The notes beneath the pieces are model-generated. The model was not told where the DNA came from and did not search any database. It saw only the letters and a list, made by a program, of their open reading frames with translations. A stretch of DNA of 64,000 nucleotides, taken from Leclercia adecarboxylata. GTDB taxonomy: Bacteria; Pseudomonadota; Gammaproteobacteria; Enterobacterales; Enterobacteriaceae. The first letter of the stretch is position 1. Each line of letters begins with the position of its first letter. Below, one piece after another: positions 10,196 to 20,055 of the stretch. Location: positions 124,001 to 188,000 of the forward strand of contig NZ_CP098325.1 of assembly GCF_023639785.1 (NCBI RefSeq), given 5' to 3'. A program made the position numbers and the translations under genes.

Positions 10196-10328
10196 AAAAC
10201 ACCCCTTCTTCTGTTTACGCAGGCCTTGGGCCCGAGGTTTGTTGTTAATGCGGCGGCAGAGGTTGCCCTGTTCTGATGACGTGAAATCTGGCACTTAATT
10301 GTTTAGCTGTCCAGACAGGCAAAAATAG

Positions 10329-10344
10329 TGTGATATGAGTCACG
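10329..10344. promoter_or_regulatory. CRP site, mtl region
   Basis: TGTGA-N6-TCACG: nine of ten half-site bases match the CRP consensus. About 134 bases upstream of the mtlA ATG. Four such sites agree with the multiple CRP sites known at E. coli mtlA. Confidence 0.7.
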
Positions 10345-10372
10345 TAAATATAGGGGGTGCGGGGAGAATTGA

Positions 10373-10388
10373 AGTGATGGATGTCACA
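10373..10388. promoter_or_regulatory. CRP site, mtl region
   Basis: AGTGA-N6-TCACA: nine of ten half-site bases match. It is 44 bases (about four helical turns) from the first mtl site, so both would lie on a similar DNA face. Confidence 0.7.
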
Positions 10389-10445
10389 AAATTGACGTGT
10401 AAAAAAAAGACAATGAACGCAAAAGCGCCAGTTCAGGCCATTAAA

Positions 10446-10461
10446 TGTGAAACAAATCACA
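10446..10461. promoter_or_regulatory. CRP site, mtl region (perfect half-sites)
   Basis: TGTGA-N6-TCACA: both half-sites perfect. The best CRP match seen in the window. Confidence 0.8.
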
Positions 10462-10489
10462 TTTTGTCGTCGCGAGTTTGTTTCCATTG

Positions 10490-10505
10490 TGTGATCAAAT
10501 CCACA
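10490..10505. promoter_or_regulatory. CRP site, mtl region
   Basis: TGTGA-N6-CCACA: nine of ten half-site bases match. It is 44 bases from the third site, repeating the spacing of the first pair. Confidence 0.65.
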
Positions 10506-10756
10506 AAAAAGTTTTAAGCGGATTTCTCTGGATGTGATCGCTGGCAACATTTGCTTTCCCAATCGACGCCAGGCTGTAACTCAGCAACACTTATAGCGAA
10601 AAAAGCGTAGCGGCAATGTGGTATGGCGAAAAGTTCTAAGGGAGAGTTATCTCAACTGTAAACTTAAGTCTATTATTATTCAGGATATATTTTGACACGC
10701 TTCTAAACTTGCATGGAGATGTAAGAAAAAACCATACTCCCCGGCTCTGAAATAAT

Positions 10757-10776
10757 AAGTACATCCTCATGTACTT
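10757..10776. promoter_or_regulatory. inverted repeat upstream of yibI
   Basis: AAGTACAT-CCTC-ATGTACTT, a perfect 8-base inverted repeat with a 4-base centre, 73 bases ahead of the yibI ATG in AT-rich sequence. It could be a regulator site or a small hairpin; nothing in the sequence says which protein would bind. Confidence 0.4.
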
Positions 10777-10848
10777 AAGAATGAATTAATTTGGCTGCTT
10801 ACCATTTAATTATTTTGATGAGTTTACGTTTTATTTAGTGAGGCAAAT

Positions 10849-11205
10849 ATGTTTCTCAACTATTTTGCGCTGGGTGTGTTGATTTTTGTTTTCGTGGTTC
10901 TTTTTTATGGAATCATCGCCATCCATGACATTCCCTATAATATGGCCAAAAAGCGCAACCATCCCCATGCCGATGCGATCCATACGGCGGGGTGGATTAG
11001 CCTGTTTACGCTCCATGCCATCTGGCCGTTTCTGTGGATTTGGGCAACCCTTTACCAGCCAGAGCGTGGCTGGGGTATGCAAAACCACATTCAGCCGCCG
11101 GACCGCAGCCCGGACGTTGATGCCCTGGCGAAGCGCGTAGCCGAGCTGGAACAAAAACTGGCCGCAGTGCCCCCCACTGCTGATAAGAATACGCCGGAGC
11201 ATTAA
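10849..11205 (+). CDS. yibI: YibI, DUF3302 inner-membrane protein
   Basis: Small inner-membrane protein of unknown function, 118 residues. The first hydrophobic segment is at about residues 3-25 ([22 protein letters not shown]), with a second at about 47-65 ([24 protein letters not shown]). The hydrophilic C-terminal tail has a short coiled coil ([19 protein letters not shown]). It belongs to DUF3302 (E. coli YibI/YiaW). It is always paired with a membrane-fusion protein: here yibH starts two bases after the yibI stop, so the two form one transcription unit and probably one complex. The start has GAGG upstream. Confidence 0.88.
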   Translation: MFLNYFALGVLIFVFVVLFYGIIAIHDIPYNMAKKRNHPHADAIHTAGWISLFTLHAIWPFLWIWATLYQPERGWGMQNHIQPPDRSPDVDALAKRVAELEQKLAAVPPTADKNTPEH

Positions 11206-11207
11206 TC

Positions 11208-12344
11208 ATGGATCTGTTGATCGTATTGACCTATGTCGCCTTTGCATGGGCCATCTTTAAAATATTCCGTATCCCGGTAAACCAGTGGACGCTGGCGACC
11301 GCGACCCTGGGCGGGGTATTTCTCGTGGCCGGTCTCATTTTATTAATGAACTATAACCACCCGTATACGTATACGGCACAAAAAGCGGTTATCTCTATTC
11401 CGATTACGCCGCAGGTGACGGGAGTAGTGAGTGAAGTCACCGACAAAAACAACCAGCTTATTAAAAAAGGCGAGGTGTTATTTAAAATCGATCCGGGCAG
11501 GTATAAAGCGCGCGTCGATCGTTTGCAGGCGGACCTGGTAACGGCGACACACAATATTGATGTCCTGAAAGCCCAGCTTGCAGAAGCTCAATCAAATACC
11601 ACCCGCGTCTCCGCCGAGCGTGACCGCCTGCAGAAAGACTATCAGCGATATGTGAGAGGCAGCCGGGCGAAGGTGAACCCCTTCTCTGAAAGCGATATCG
11701 ACAACGCGCGGCAAAACTACCTGGCGCAGGACGCCATGGTGAAAGCGTCGGTGGCGGAACAAGTTCAGATCCAGAGCCAGTTAGACAGCATGTCTAACGG
11801 TGAGCAGTCGCAGATTGCCTCCCTGCGCGCCCAGTTAGCGGAAGCGCAATACAATCTGGATCAAACCGTGATTCGAGCGCCGAGTAACGGCTATGTCACC
11901 CAGGTGCTGATCCGCCCGGGGACCTATGCTGCCTCTCTGCCGCTGCGTCCGGTGATGGTGTTTATCCCTGAGCAGAAACGGCAGATTGTGGCGCAGTTCC
12001 GTCAGAACTCGTTACTGCGTCTGAAACCGGGCGATGAAGCGGAAGTGGTGTTCAGTGCCCTGCCGGGCCAGGTCTTCTCCGGTAAGCTCACCAGCATTCT
12101 ACCGGTGGTGCCGGGCGGTTCCTACCAGGCGCAGGGCGCGCTGCAGTCCCTGACGGTGGTTCCGGGCACCGACGGCGTACTGGGTACCATCGAACTGGAT
12201 CCGAACGCCGATGTGGATGCCCTGCCTGACGGTATTTACGCCCAGGTGGCGGTCTATTCCGACCACTTCACCCACGTTTCCGTGATGCGTAAAGTCCTGC
12301 TGCGGATGACCAGCTGGATGCACTACCTCTATCTCGACCATTAA
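11208..12344 (+). CDS. yibH: YibH, HlyD-type membrane-fusion protein
   Basis: 378-residue membrane-fusion (adaptor) protein of the HlyD/EmrA type, anchored by N-terminal hydrophobic segments (about residues 3-20 and 30-47). A biotinyl-lipoyl-like strand pair ([24 protein letters not shown]) and a long coiled-coil hairpin at about residues 95-210 follow, then a beta-barrel domain. Such proteins normally bridge an inner-membrane pump to an outer-membrane channel. No pump or TolC-like gene is next to it, only yibI, as in E. coli. Substrate unknown. Confidence 0.88.
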   Translation: MDLLIVLTYVAFAWAIFKIFRIPVNQWTLATATLGGVFLVAGLILLMNYNHPYTYTAQKAVISIPITPQVTGVVSEVTDKNNQLIKKGEVLFKIDPGRYKARVDRLQADLVTATHNIDVLKAQLAEAQSNTTRVSAERDRLQKDYQRYVRGSRAKVNPFSESDIDNARQNYLAQDAMVKASVAEQVQIQSQLDSMSNGEQSQIASLRAQLAEAQYNLDQTVIRAPSNGYVTQVLIRPGTYAASLPLRPVMVFIPEQKRQIVAQFRQNSLLRLKPGDEAEVVFSALPGQVFSGKLTSILPVVPGGSYQAQGALQSLTVVPGTDGVLGTIELDPNADVDALPDGIYAQVAVYSDHFTHVSVMRKVLLRMTSWMHYLYLDH

Positions 12345-12349
12345 TCCCC

Positions 12350-12386
12350 AAAAAGGCAGGTATGCGATCCGCGTACCTGCCTTTTT
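12350..12386. terminator. terminator after yibH
   Basis: AAAAAGGCAGGTA and TACCTGCCTTTTT form a 13-bp stem around an 11-base loop. The stem is symmetric, so it could work in either direction. Confidence 0.85.
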
Positions 12387-12436
12387 CTCTTTGCCTGAGC
12401 CATACTTATCCTTTTGTTGGCGAACAGGAGCAGGCA

Positions 12437-13045
12437 ATGAAACTCATCGGCAGTTATACCAGTCCCTTCGTGCGTAAAATCTCCATTCTCCTGCTGGAGA
12501 AAGGCATCACTTTTGAATTTGTTAATGAACAGCCCTATCAGGCTGAAAGTGGTGTCGCGCAGTACAACCCTCTGGGCAAAGTTCCGGCACTGGTTACCGA
12601 TGACGGGGAACACTGGTTCGACTCGCCGATCATTGCCAGCTATATCGAACTGCTGGATATCGCCCCGGCGATGATCCCCCCTGAGCCGAAAGCGGCGCTG
12701 GCTATCCGGCAAATCGAGGCGCTGGCGGACGGGATTATGGATGCGGCGCTGGCGTCCGTACGTGAACAGGCCCGCCCGGCAGCACAACAGTCTGAGACGG
12801 AGCTGCTGCGCCAGCGCGAAAAAATTGTCCGCAGTCTCGACCATTGTGAACAGCTGATCCGCGAGGGGAAGATTGCCACTGACAGCGTCAACCTGGCGAC
12901 CATCGCTATCGCCTGCGCTATCGGCTATCTCAATTTCCGCCGCGTTTCGCCGGGCTGGTGCGTCGATCGTCCGCTGCTGGTCAAGCTGGCGGAGACCCTC
13001 TTCCAGCGCGAAAGTTTCGCCCGCACCGAACCGCCAAAGGCTTGA
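12437..13045 (+). CDS. yibF: YibF, glutathione S-transferase family protein
   Basis: A 202-residue GST-fold protein. The N-terminal thioredoxin-like domain runs to about residue 75 ([23 protein letters not shown]; glutathione-contact residues in [23 protein letters not shown]), followed by an all-helical C-terminal domain. It matches E. coli YibF, for which no physiological substrate is established. The frame is open 25 codons upstream through the terminator hairpin. The ATG at 12437 is chosen because the GST fold begins there and CAGGAGCAGG precedes it. It lies upstream of selA as in E. coli. Confidence 0.92.
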   Translation: MKLIGSYTSPFVRKISILLLEKGITFEFVNEQPYQAESGVAQYNPLGKVPALVTDDGEHWFDSPIIASYIELLDIAPAMIPPEPKAALAIRQIEALADGIMDAALASVREQARPAAQQSETELLRQREKIVRSLDHCEQLIREGKIATDSVNLATIAIACAIGYLNFRRVSPGWCVDRPLLVKLAETLFQRESFARTEPPKA

Positions 13046-13101
13046 CGCAGGCCGTTAACACTTCCTTGCCGGACGCGGTACAATCCAGCCTGACATTGAC
13101 T

Positions 13102-13123
13102 CCCTCTCCCGTCGGGAGGGGGG
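13102..13123. repeat. CCCTCTCCC-type inverted repeat (copy 3), degenerate
   Basis: CCCTCTCCC and GGGAGGGGG around GTC, about 27 bases before selA. Shorter and less perfect than the other copies. Confidence 0.55.
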
Positions 13124-13149
13124 AAGATACCTAACCGTCAGGCGCACTC

Positions 13150-14535
13150 ATGACTACTCAGCACGCTCTCTACAGCCAACTCCCCGCGACCGATCGTCTG
13201 CTTCGCGAGGCCCGTCTTGCTCCCGTTATTGCCCGCTTTGGTCACAGCCGAACGGTGGAAACCTTACGCCTGCTGCAGGATGAAGCCCGCGCCGGGATCC
13301 GCGCCGACAATCGCCTGCCGGCATGGTGTGACGACTGGGCGCAGGAGACCGAAAAACGGCTGGCGCAGGATGAAGCCCAGGGGCTGAGACAGGTGCTGAA
13401 CCTGACGGGCACGGTGCTGCATACCAATCTCGGGCGCGCGCTGCTGGCGGATGAAGCGGTTGCCGCGGTTGCCCAGGCAATGCAGGCGCCGGTGACCCTG
13501 GAGTACGATCTCGACGGCGCCGGACGCGGTCACCGGGATCGGGCCCTGGCGGCGCTGCTGTGCCAGCTCACCGGGGCAGAGGATGCCTGCATTGTAAATA
13601 ACAACGCCGCGGCGGTGCTGCTGATGCTGGCTGCCACCGCGGGCGGTAAAGAGGTGGTGGTCTCGCGCGGTGAGCTGGTGGAGATTGGCGGCGCGTTTCG
13701 TATTCCGGATGTGATGACCCAGGCCGGATGCCAGCTTCGCGAAGTGGGCACCACCAACCGCACCCACGGCCGGGATTACGCCGCGGCCATCAATGACAAC
13801 ACCGCCCTGCTGATGAAGGTCCACACCAGTAATTACCAGATCGAAGGCTTCACCCATGCCGTCGACGAGGCCGAGCTGGTGCGTATCGGGCAGGAGAAGG
13901 ACGTGCCGGTGATTGTCGATCTGGGCAGCGGCTCGCTGGTGGATCTCACCCGCTACGGCCTGCCGAAAGAGCCGATGCCGCAGGCGTTGATTGCCGCCGG
14001 CGTCAGCCTGGTGAGCTTCTCGGGAGATAAATTACTGGGCGGTCCGCAGGCCGGGATTATCGTCGGCAAGCGCGATCTGATTGCCAGATTGCAACAGCAC
14101 CCACTGAAACGCGCCCTGCGGGCGGATAAAATGACCCTCGCCGCGCTGGAGGCGACGTTGCGCCTCTATCTTCATCCGGAGACGCTGGCGGAACGGCTGC
14201 CGACGCTGCGCCTGTTGAGTCGCGATGCCGCCGCCATTCACCGCCAGGGGGAGCGGCTGCTGGCGCAGGTCGTCGCCCACTACCCTGACTTTGAGGTTCG
14301 CGTGGAACATTGCCTGTCTCAGCCGGGCAGCGGGTCGCTGCCGGTGGATAGACTGCCGGGCGCCGCCCTGACATTCACCCCGCGCGACGGGCGCGGCGGT
14401 CAGCTGGACGCGCTGGCGTTGCGCTGGCGCTCGCTGCCCGTGCCGGTGCTTGGCCGGATCAAGGACGGGCGGCTGTGGCTGGATTTACGCTGTCTGGAAG
14501 ATGAAGCCCTGTTTCTGGAGATGTTGTTGAAATGA
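13150..14535 (+). CDS. selA: L-seryl-tRNA(Sec) selenium transferase
   Basis: SelA converts seryl-tRNA(Sec) to selenocysteyl-tRNA(Sec) with selenophosphate; it is a cytoplasmic PLP-dependent homodecamer. The 461 residues match the family. The PLP-binding lysine lies in [18 protein letters not shown], and the cofactor-contact region includes TNLGRALL and [20 protein letters not shown]. Its stop overlaps the selB start by four bases (ATGA), so the pair is translationally coupled. No selenoprotein gene is seen in the window, so substrates such as formate dehydrogenases must lie elsewhere. Confidence 0.98.
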   Translation: MTTQHALYSQLPATDRLLREARLAPVIARFGHSRTVETLRLLQDEARAGIRADNRLPAWCDDWAQETEKRLAQDEAQGLRQVLNLTGTVLHTNLGRALLADEAVAAVAQAMQAPVTLEYDLDGAGRGHRDRALAALLCQLTGAEDACIVNNNAAAVLLMLAATAGGKEVVVSRGELVEIGGAFRIPDVMTQAGCQLREVGTTNRTHGRDYAAAINDNTALLMKVHTSNYQIEGFTHAVDEAELVRIGQEKDVPVIVDLGSGSLVDLTRYGLPKEPMPQALIAAGVSLVSFSGDKLLGGPQAGIIVGKRDLIARLQQHPLKRALRADKMTLAALEATLRLYLHPETLAERLPTLRLLSRDAAAIHRQGERLLAQVVAHYPDFEVRVEHCLSQPGSGSLPVDRLPGAALTFTPRDGRGGQLDALALRWRSLPVPVLGRIKDGRLWLDLRCLEDEALFLEMLLK

Positions 14536-16388
14536 TTATTGCCACTGCCGGTCACGTTGACCACGGCAAAACGACGTTGTTGCAGGCGATCACCGGCGTC
14601 AACGCCGACCGTCTGCCGGAAGAGAAAAAGCGCGGCATGACCATCGATCTGGGTTATGCCTACTGGCCGCAGCCGGATGGCCGGGTGCTGGGGTTTATCG
14701 ACGTGCCGGGGCACGAGAAGTTTCTGTCGAACATGCTGGCAGGGGTGGGCGGCATCGATCACGCCCTTCTGGTGGTGGCCTGCGATGACGGGGTGATGGC
14801 CCAGACGCGGGAGCACCTGCAGATCCTCAATCTCACCGGCAATCCGCAGCTGACGGTGGCGCTGACCAAAGCCGATCGCGTCGATGACGCCCGGGTGGAG
14901 GAGGTGCGCGAAGAGGTTCTCGCCACCCTGCGTCACTATGGCTTCGGGGAGGCGACGCTGTTTGTCACCGTTGCCACCGAAGGGCGGGGAATTGATGCCC
15001 TGCGCGCCCATCTGCAACAGCTCCCTGACCGCGCCCATGCTGACCATCACCGTTTTCGTCTGGCTATCGACCGTGCCTTCACCGTGAAAGGGGCGGGGCT
15101 GGTGGTCACCGGCACGGCGCTGTCTGGCGAAGTGCGCGTGGGCGACAGCCTGTGGCTGACCGGGGTAAATAAGCCGGTGCGTATTCGTGGCCTCCACGCA
15201 CAGAATCAGCCTGTCGAACAGGCGCACGCCGGGCAGCGCATTGCCCTTAACCTGGTGGGCGATACGGAAAAGGCCGGGCTCAATCGCGGCGACTGGCTGC
15301 TGGCTGAAGCGCCGTCGGAACCGACCACGCGCGTGATTGTCACCCTCCAGAGCGACGTACCGCTCACCCAGTGGCAGCCGCTGCATATTCACCATGCCGC
15401 CAGCCACGTCACCGGTCGCGTCTCGCTACTGGAAGGCCAGCTTGCGGAACTGGTCTTTGATACCCCGCTGTGGCTGGCCGACAACGACCGCCTGGTGCTG
15501 CGGGACATCTCTGCCCGCGTCACCCTGGCCGGTGCGCGGGTGGTGACGCTCAATCCCCCGCGTCGCGGGAAGCGTAAGCCGGAGTACCTGCACTGGCTGG
15601 CGACGCTGGCCACGGCGACGGATGACCACGGCGCGCTGCTGGCGCATCTGGAGCGCGGAGCGGTTAATCTGGATGAGTTTGGCTGGGCCCGCCAGCTGAG
15701 CGGGGAAGGGCTGCGTCAGCTGACTCAGCAGCCGACGTTTATCCAGGCCGGTACCAGCCTGCTGAATACCCCTGTTGCCGCCCGCTGGCAGCGTAAAATT
15801 CTGGATGTGCTGGCGACATACCATCAGCAGCATCAGGATGAACCCGGCCCGGGACGTGAGCGCCTGCGCCGCATGGCGCTGCCGATGGAAGACGAGGCCC
15901 TGGTGCTGCTGCTCATCGAGCGGATGCGCGAGAGCGGGGAGCTGCACAGCTACCACGGCTGGCTGCACCTGCCGGATCATAAAGCGGGCTTTACCCCGGA
16001 GCAGCAGGCCGTCTGGCAAAAAGCGCAGGTGCTGTTTGGCGATGACCCCTGGTGGGTACGCGACCTGGCGCGTGAAACCGCCACCGACGAGCAGACCATG
16101 CGTCAGGTACTGAAGCACGCGGCGCAGCAGGGGCTGATTACGGCGATCGTCAAAGATCGCTACTACCGCCACGATCGCATCGTCACTTTCGCGAATTTGA
16201 TCCGGGAACTGGACAGCGAGCGCGGCTCCACCTGCGCGGCGGATTTCCGCGACCGGCTAAACGTCGGGCGTAAGCTGGCGATCCAGATCCTCGAGTATTT
16301 CAACCGCATTGGCTTCACCCGCCGCCGCGGTAACGATCATCTCCTGCGTGACGCCCTGCTCTTTACCGGGGACGCGCAGCAGCCTTAA
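14532..16388 (+). CDS. selB: selenocysteine-specific elongation factor SelB
   Basis: SelB is the EF-Tu-like GTPase that brings selenocysteyl-tRNA to UGA codons followed by a SECIS hairpin. The 618 residues include the G1 motif GHVDHGKT at residues 7-14, the effector-region threonine in [13 protein letters not shown]3 DVPGHEKF and G4 TKAD. The EF-Tu-like barrels follow. From about residue 370 to the end are the winged-helix repeats that bind SECIS RNA (…[43 protein letters not shown]...). It overlaps selA by four bases and ends convergently with the ROK gene, with a four-base overlap. Confidence 0.98.
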   Translation: MIIATAGHVDHGKTTLLQAITGVNADRLPEEKKRGMTIDLGYAYWPQPDGRVLGFIDVPGHEKFLSNMLAGVGGIDHALLVVACDDGVMAQTREHLQILNLTGNPQLTVALTKADRVDDARVEEVREEVLATLRHYGFGEATLFVTVATEGRGIDALRAHLQQLPDRAHADHHRFRLAIDRAFTVKGAGLVVTGTALSGEVRVGDSLWLTGVNKPVRIRGLHAQNQPVEQAHAGQRIALNLVGDTEKAGLNRGDWLLAEAPSEPTTRVIVTLQSDVPLTQWQPLHIHHAASHVTGRVSLLEGQLAELVFDTPLWLADNDRLVLRDISARVTLAGARVVTLNPPRRGKRKPEYLHWLATLATATDDHGALLAHLERGAVNLDEFGWARQLSGEGLRQLTQQPTFIQAGTSLLNTPVAARWQRKILDVLATYHQQHQDEPGPGRERLRRMALPMEDEALVLLLIERMRESGELHSYHGWLHLPDHKAGFTPEQQAVWQKAQVLFGDDPWWVRDLARETATDEQTMRQVLKHAAQQGLITAIVKDRYYRHDRIVTFANLIRELDSERGSTCAADFRDRLNVGRKLAIQILEYFNRIGFTRRRGNDHLLRDALLFTGDAQQP

Positions 16389-17272
16389 GCCTCACGTCTG
16401 GCAAGCTTCTGTTTTGCCAGCCACACGGCGCCCAGCCTGCCCGCCTGGTTACCCAGCTGGCAGGGCAGGATGGGCACCTGCAACGCCTCCCACTCTTCAA
16501 AGGTCTGCAGGTGCCTGTCGAGCAGCTTGTAAATTTTCTCCTGCTCGCTGATGCCGCCGCCAATCAGCACCACCTGCGGGTCAAACATTGAAATCACGCT
16601 GTAGACCCCGCGCGCCAGAAACAGGGCCCACTCTTCGACGGCTTCGCGCAGATGCAGATCGTTCTCCATGCGCTCGAACAGCTCTTCGCCTTTCGGCATA
16701 TCATCCCCGGAAACCCCCAGCGCCCGGCGGCAGGTCTCCATCAGCCCTTTGGCCGAGGCCACCTCATGCATCCCTTCGCCGTTCTTACCGACCGGAATCA
16801 CCCCGAACTCCCCGGCACGGTAGTGCGAGCCGCGCCAGAGATCGCCCTCCACCACAATGCCGCCGCCGATCCCGGTGCCGAGTGTCATGCAGACAAAATT
16901 CTCATACTCCCGTCCGGCTCCGCGCCAGCGCTCACCCAGGGCTGCACAGCTGGCATCATTGTCGGCCACCAGCGGCAGATCGGTCAGTTCCGCGAAAAGT
17001 TCGTACAGGTTGACGTTATCCAGGTACTCCAGCGCGCCCGCTTTAGCGGCCTCGCCGGTATGGGTATTGATATGCCCCGGAATGCTCACCCCGATCGCCG
17101 CGATCTCATGTTCTTTCTGGTACGCTTCGACCACCTCACGCCACTGCTGCTTAAAGCTCTCTTCATCCTCTGGCGTATCAAATTGATCGGTGACGAGTTC
17201 GTTGCCCTCCTCGTCGATCACGCCGTGTTTAATGTGGGTTCCGCCCACGTCAAAGCCGATAAAAAGCCGCAT
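16385..17272 (-). CDS. ROK family sugar kinase, subtype lacking the zinc motif
   Basis: Predicted cytoplasmic ATP-dependent sugar kinase of 295 residues. ROK features are the N-terminal phosphate loop FIGFDVGGTHIKHGVID, the catalytic-base segment VADNDASCAALGE, MTLGTGIGGGIVVEGDLWRG, and a C-terminal QVVLIGGGISE. The cysteine-rich zinc site typical of ROK proteins (CxCGxxGC) is absent: after AGEFGVIPVG comes KNGEGMHEVASAKGLME. That resembles the beta-glucoside kinase (BglK) branch, so a glucoside or other hexose is possible, but the substrate cannot be read from sequence. There is no N-terminal DNA-binding domain, so it is not a NagC/Mlc-type repressor. It takes the position of yiaY in E. coli, divergent from aldB. 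Confidence 0.8.
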   Translation of the reverse strand: MRLFIGFDVGGTHIKHGVIDEEGNELVTDQFDTPEDEESFKQQWREVVEAYQKEHEIAAIGVSIPGHINTHTGEAAKAGALEYLDNVNLYELFAELTDLPLVADNDASCAALGERWRGAGREYENFVCMTLGTGIGGGIVVEGDLWRGSHYRAGEFGVIPVGKNGEGMHEVASAKGLMETCRRALGVSGDDMPKGEELFERMENDLHLREAVEEWALFLARGVYSVISMFDPQVVLIGGGISEQEKIYKLLDRHLQTFEEWEALQVPILPCQLGNQAGRLGAVWLAKQKLARREA

Positions 17273-17438
17273 TTATCCTTACCTCCGCCCGGTTTATGCG
17301 CTTTAAGTATGGCTCAGCGCCGGAAACCAAACGTAAAGTAAGGTAATGCGTGAAGGGGCTCGCAAAGCAGGCGACGAGTGGCGATGTTTTAACCGCCGCA
17401 GTCTACCTTTGAAGGACACTACACACAAGGAGACAGTC

Positions 17439-18977
17439 ATGACGAACAACCCTCCATCAGCACGTATCCTGCCTGGCGAATATGGTTTTCCTCTCAAGCT
17501 TAAAGCCCGTTATGACAACTTTATCGGCGGCGACTGGGTCCCCCCGGCCGACGGCGACTACTACCAGAACCTGACCCCGGTGACGGGCCAGCCGCTGTGC
17601 GAGATCGCCAGCTCCGGGAAACGCGATATCGATCTGGCGCTGGACGCCGCCCACAAAGCGAAAGAGAAATGGGCGCATACCTCGGTGCAGGATCGTGCCG
17701 CGGTGTTGTTCAAAATCGCCGATCGCATGGAGCAGAACCTGGAATTGCTGGCGACGGCTGAAACCTGGGACAACGGCAAACCGATCCGTGAAACCATGGC
17801 CGCCGACGTGCCGCTGGCTATCGATCATTTCCGCTATTTCGCCTCCTGTATTCGTGCTCAGGAAGGGGGGATCAGCGAGGTGGATAAAGACACCGTAGCG
17901 TATCACTTCCATGAGCCGCTGGGCGTGGTTGGGCAGATCATCCCCTGGAACTTCCCGCTGCTGATGGCGGCCTGGAAAATGGCACCCGCGCTGGCGGCAG
18001 GGAACTGCGTGGTGCTGAAACCGGCGCGCTTAACGCCGCTGTCGATACTGCTGCTGATGGAAGTGGTGGGCGACCTGCTGCCGCCGGGGGTGGTGAACGT
18101 GGTCAACGGCGCAGGCGGAGAGATCGGCGAATATCTGGCGACCTCAAAACGGATCGCCAAGGTGGCGTTTACCGGCTCCACCGAAGTGGGCCAGCAGATC
18201 ATGCAGTACGCGACCCAGAACATCATTCCGGTGACGCTGGAGCTGGGCGGTAAATCGCCGAATATCTTCTTTGCCGACGTGATGGACGAAGAGGACGCCT
18301 TCTTTGACAAGGCGCTGGAAGGCTTTGCGCTCTTTGCCTTCAACCAGGGCGAAGTCTGCACCTGTCCAAGCCGGGCGCTGGTGCAGGAGTCTATTTACGA
18401 GCGCTTTATGGAACGCGCCATTCGTCGCGTGGAGTCGATCCGCAGCGGCAACCCGCTGGATAACGTCACCCAGATGGGGGCGCAGGTCTCCCACGGCCAG
18501 CTGGAGACGATCCTTAACTACATCGATATCGGTAAGAAAGAGGGTGCGGATATCTTAACCGGCGGGCGGCGCAAGATGCTGGACGGTGAGCTGAAAGAGG
18601 GGTATTACCTCGAGCCGACCATTCTGTCCGGTAAAAACAATATGCGGGTTTTCCAGGAGGAGATCTTTGGTCCGGTCCTGGCGGTTACCACCTTCAAAAC
18701 CATGGAGGAGGCGCTGGAGCTGGCTAACGATACGCAGTATGGCCTGGGGGCGGGCGTCTGGAGCCGTAACGGCAGTCTGGCCTATCAGATGGGGCGCGGG
18801 ATCCAGGCGGGCCGCGTGTGGACCAACTGCTATCACGCGTATCCTGCCCATGCCGCGTTTGGCGGGTATAAGCAGTCCGGTATTGGCCGTGAAACCCACA
18901 AGATGATGCTGGAACATTACCAGCAGACCAAGTGCCTGCTGGTCAGCTACTCCGACAAACCGCTCGGGCTGTTCTGA
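17439..18977 (+). CDS. aldB: aldehyde dehydrogenase AldB
   Basis: AldB oxidises acetaldehyde and other aldehydes to acids, preferentially with NADP+. The 512 residues equal E. coli AldB. Visible motifs are the cofactor-binding [21 protein letters not shown], the FTGSTEVG glycine motif, the general-base Glu in LELGGKSPN, and the nucleophile Cys region [12 protein letters not shown]. The frame runs 31 codons further upstream, but the ATG at 17439 has AAGGAG seven bases before it and starts MTNNPPSA like E. coli. In E. coli expression is stationary-phase (RpoS), CRP-activated and Fis-repressed; no sites were resolved here. The 3' end overlaps convergent yiaU by 31 bases. Confidence 0.97.
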   Translation: MTNNPPSARILPGEYGFPLKLKARYDNFIGGDWVPPADGDYYQNLTPVTGQPLCEIASSGKRDIDLALDAAHKAKEKWAHTSVQDRAAVLFKIADRMEQNLELLATAETWDNGKPIRETMAADVPLAIDHFRYFASCIRAQEGGISEVDKDTVAYHFHEPLGVVGQIIPWNFPLLMAAWKMAPALAAGNCVVLKPARLTPLSILLLMEVVGDLLPPGVVNVVNGAGGEIGEYLATSKRIAKVAFTGSTEVGQQIMQYATQNIIPVTLELGGKSPNIFFADVMDEEDAFFDKALEGFALFAFNQGEVCTCPSRALVQESIYERFMERAIRRVESIRSGNPLDNVTQMGAQVSHGQLETILNYIDIGKKEGADILTGGRRKMLDGELKEGYYLEPTILSGKNNMRVFQEEIFGPVLAVTTFKTMEEALELANDTQYGLGAGVWSRNGSLAYQMGRGIQAGRVWTNCYHAYPAHAAFGGYKQSGIGRETHKMMLEHYQQTKCLLVSYSDKPLGLF

Positions 18978-19936
18978 TCCTTCAGCGCAGGCCGCCCCAC
19001 GGCGGCCTGCTCAATATGTTTACGCAGGGTATTCAGGACGCCGTCCAGCACAAACTGAACCCGCCACGGCTGATAGTCACGTTTACGGAAGATTGCCACC
19101 AGATCCAGCCACCACTCCTCCTGATGGGTGAAGCAGGGTACGATTGAGCCCTGTTGGATCTCTTTGTTCAGGCTCTCTTTGGGCGCAAAGACAATTCCCA
19201 GATGATTGCGGGCCAGCTCGAGCGCCGTCTGGGTGTTATCGCAAATATAATTTCCCGTGACTTTGTAGTCGTGCACCTGTTGGCTGTTATTCGAGCGAAA
19301 ACGCCAGATATTGGCATCATCAACGGTCATTGAATCAATAAGGATGCAGGAGTGATTAATTAAATCATCAGGGTGATTAATAGGGTGCTTTTTAATATAT
19401 TCCGGTGAAGCGAAAGCGGTAACCGAGTATTTCGTTAAGGTGATAGCGACCAGGCTTTCGTCTTTAGGTTGAGCGTAGGTAATTAAAATATCGCAATCGT
19501 CGGGAAATACGACGCCTTCGGAAAATTCATTGCCATTCAGATTATAGGTTTTCAGGCTAATACGAATATCACCAATATTTTCGATCTCATGAACCACGTA
19601 ACGTGCAAGGTAGGTAATGATCCCCGTCGGGGCATAAATCGTCACCCTGCCACGTTTTTCATGTTTATAATCTGCAATAAAATTAATCAGTTGATCGTTC
19701 TTTTCCAGTGAAGCCTTGATGAAGGGCAGCAGCGCCTCGCCAAACTGGGTCAGCGCCAGGTGGCGGGTGGTGCGTTCAAACACCTTCAGCCCAACACGGG
19801 TTTCGAAATCAGAGAGATATTTACTGACGTTGGCCTGGGCCATGCCTAACAATGCGGCAGCGTCACCGATGCTGTGAGTGGCGGCAATGACGGCAACAAT
19901 TTTTAATTCTCTCGGTTTGATTTGCAGCTTGTTCAT
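18947..19936 (-). CDS. yiaU: LysR-type regulator YiaU
   Basis: A 329-residue LysR-family transcription factor. The N-terminal winged helix is at about residues 8-65 ([33 protein letters not shown]), and the C-terminal periplasmic-binding-like effector domain starts near residue 95. It is divergent from yiaT (119-base gap), the same arrangement as E. coli yiaU-yiaT, so yiaT is the most likely direct target. The final residues ([13 protein letters not shown]) are encoded inside the 3' end of aldB on the other strand. The upstream half of this gene is more AT-rich than its neighbours. Confidence 0.88.
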   Translation of the reverse strand: MNKLQIKPRELKIVAVIAATHSIGDAAALLGMAQANVSKYLSDFETRVGLKVFERTTRHLALTQFGEALLPFIKASLEKNDQLINFIADYKHEKRGRVTIYAPTGIITYLARYVVHEIENIGDIRISLKTYNLNGNEFSEGVVFPDDCDILITYAQPKDESLVAITLTKYSVTAFASPEYIKKHPINHPDDLINHSCILIDSMTVDDANIWRFRSNNSQQVHDYKVTGNYICDNTQTALELARNHLGIVFAPKESLNKEIQQGSIVPCFTHQEEWWLDLVAIFRKRDYQPWRVQFVLDGVLNTLRKHIEQAAVGRPALKDQNSPSGLSE

Positions 19937-20055
19937 TGCCTGACGCCCATCTATATGAATTTATATATAATATTATACAAATATCAAAATTGCATTGCGA
20001 TTTTTGTAACCATTATTATGCGCCGGGTCGTATGACATTTAATGGATTACAAACA

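Larger units (their letters stand above)
10196..10848. other. mtlA-yibI divergent intergenic region
   Basis: 653 bases without a convincing gene. The left half (10329-10505) holds four CRP-like sites that serve mtlA. The right half is AT-rich and holds an 8-base inverted repeat (10757-10776) ahead of yibI. An ORF of about 105 codons on the minus strand spans the CRP sites and looks random. Confidence 0.7.

Noticed and set aside
10245..10562. 105-codon minus-strand ORF in the mtlA upstream region
   Set aside because: It covers the four CRP sites, has no ribosome site or family similarity, and looks like promoter DNA.
12350..12386. Inverted repeat after yibH as a mobile-element end
   Set aside because: The symmetric stem with flanking A and T runs is an ordinary bidirectional terminator, and no second copy exists.
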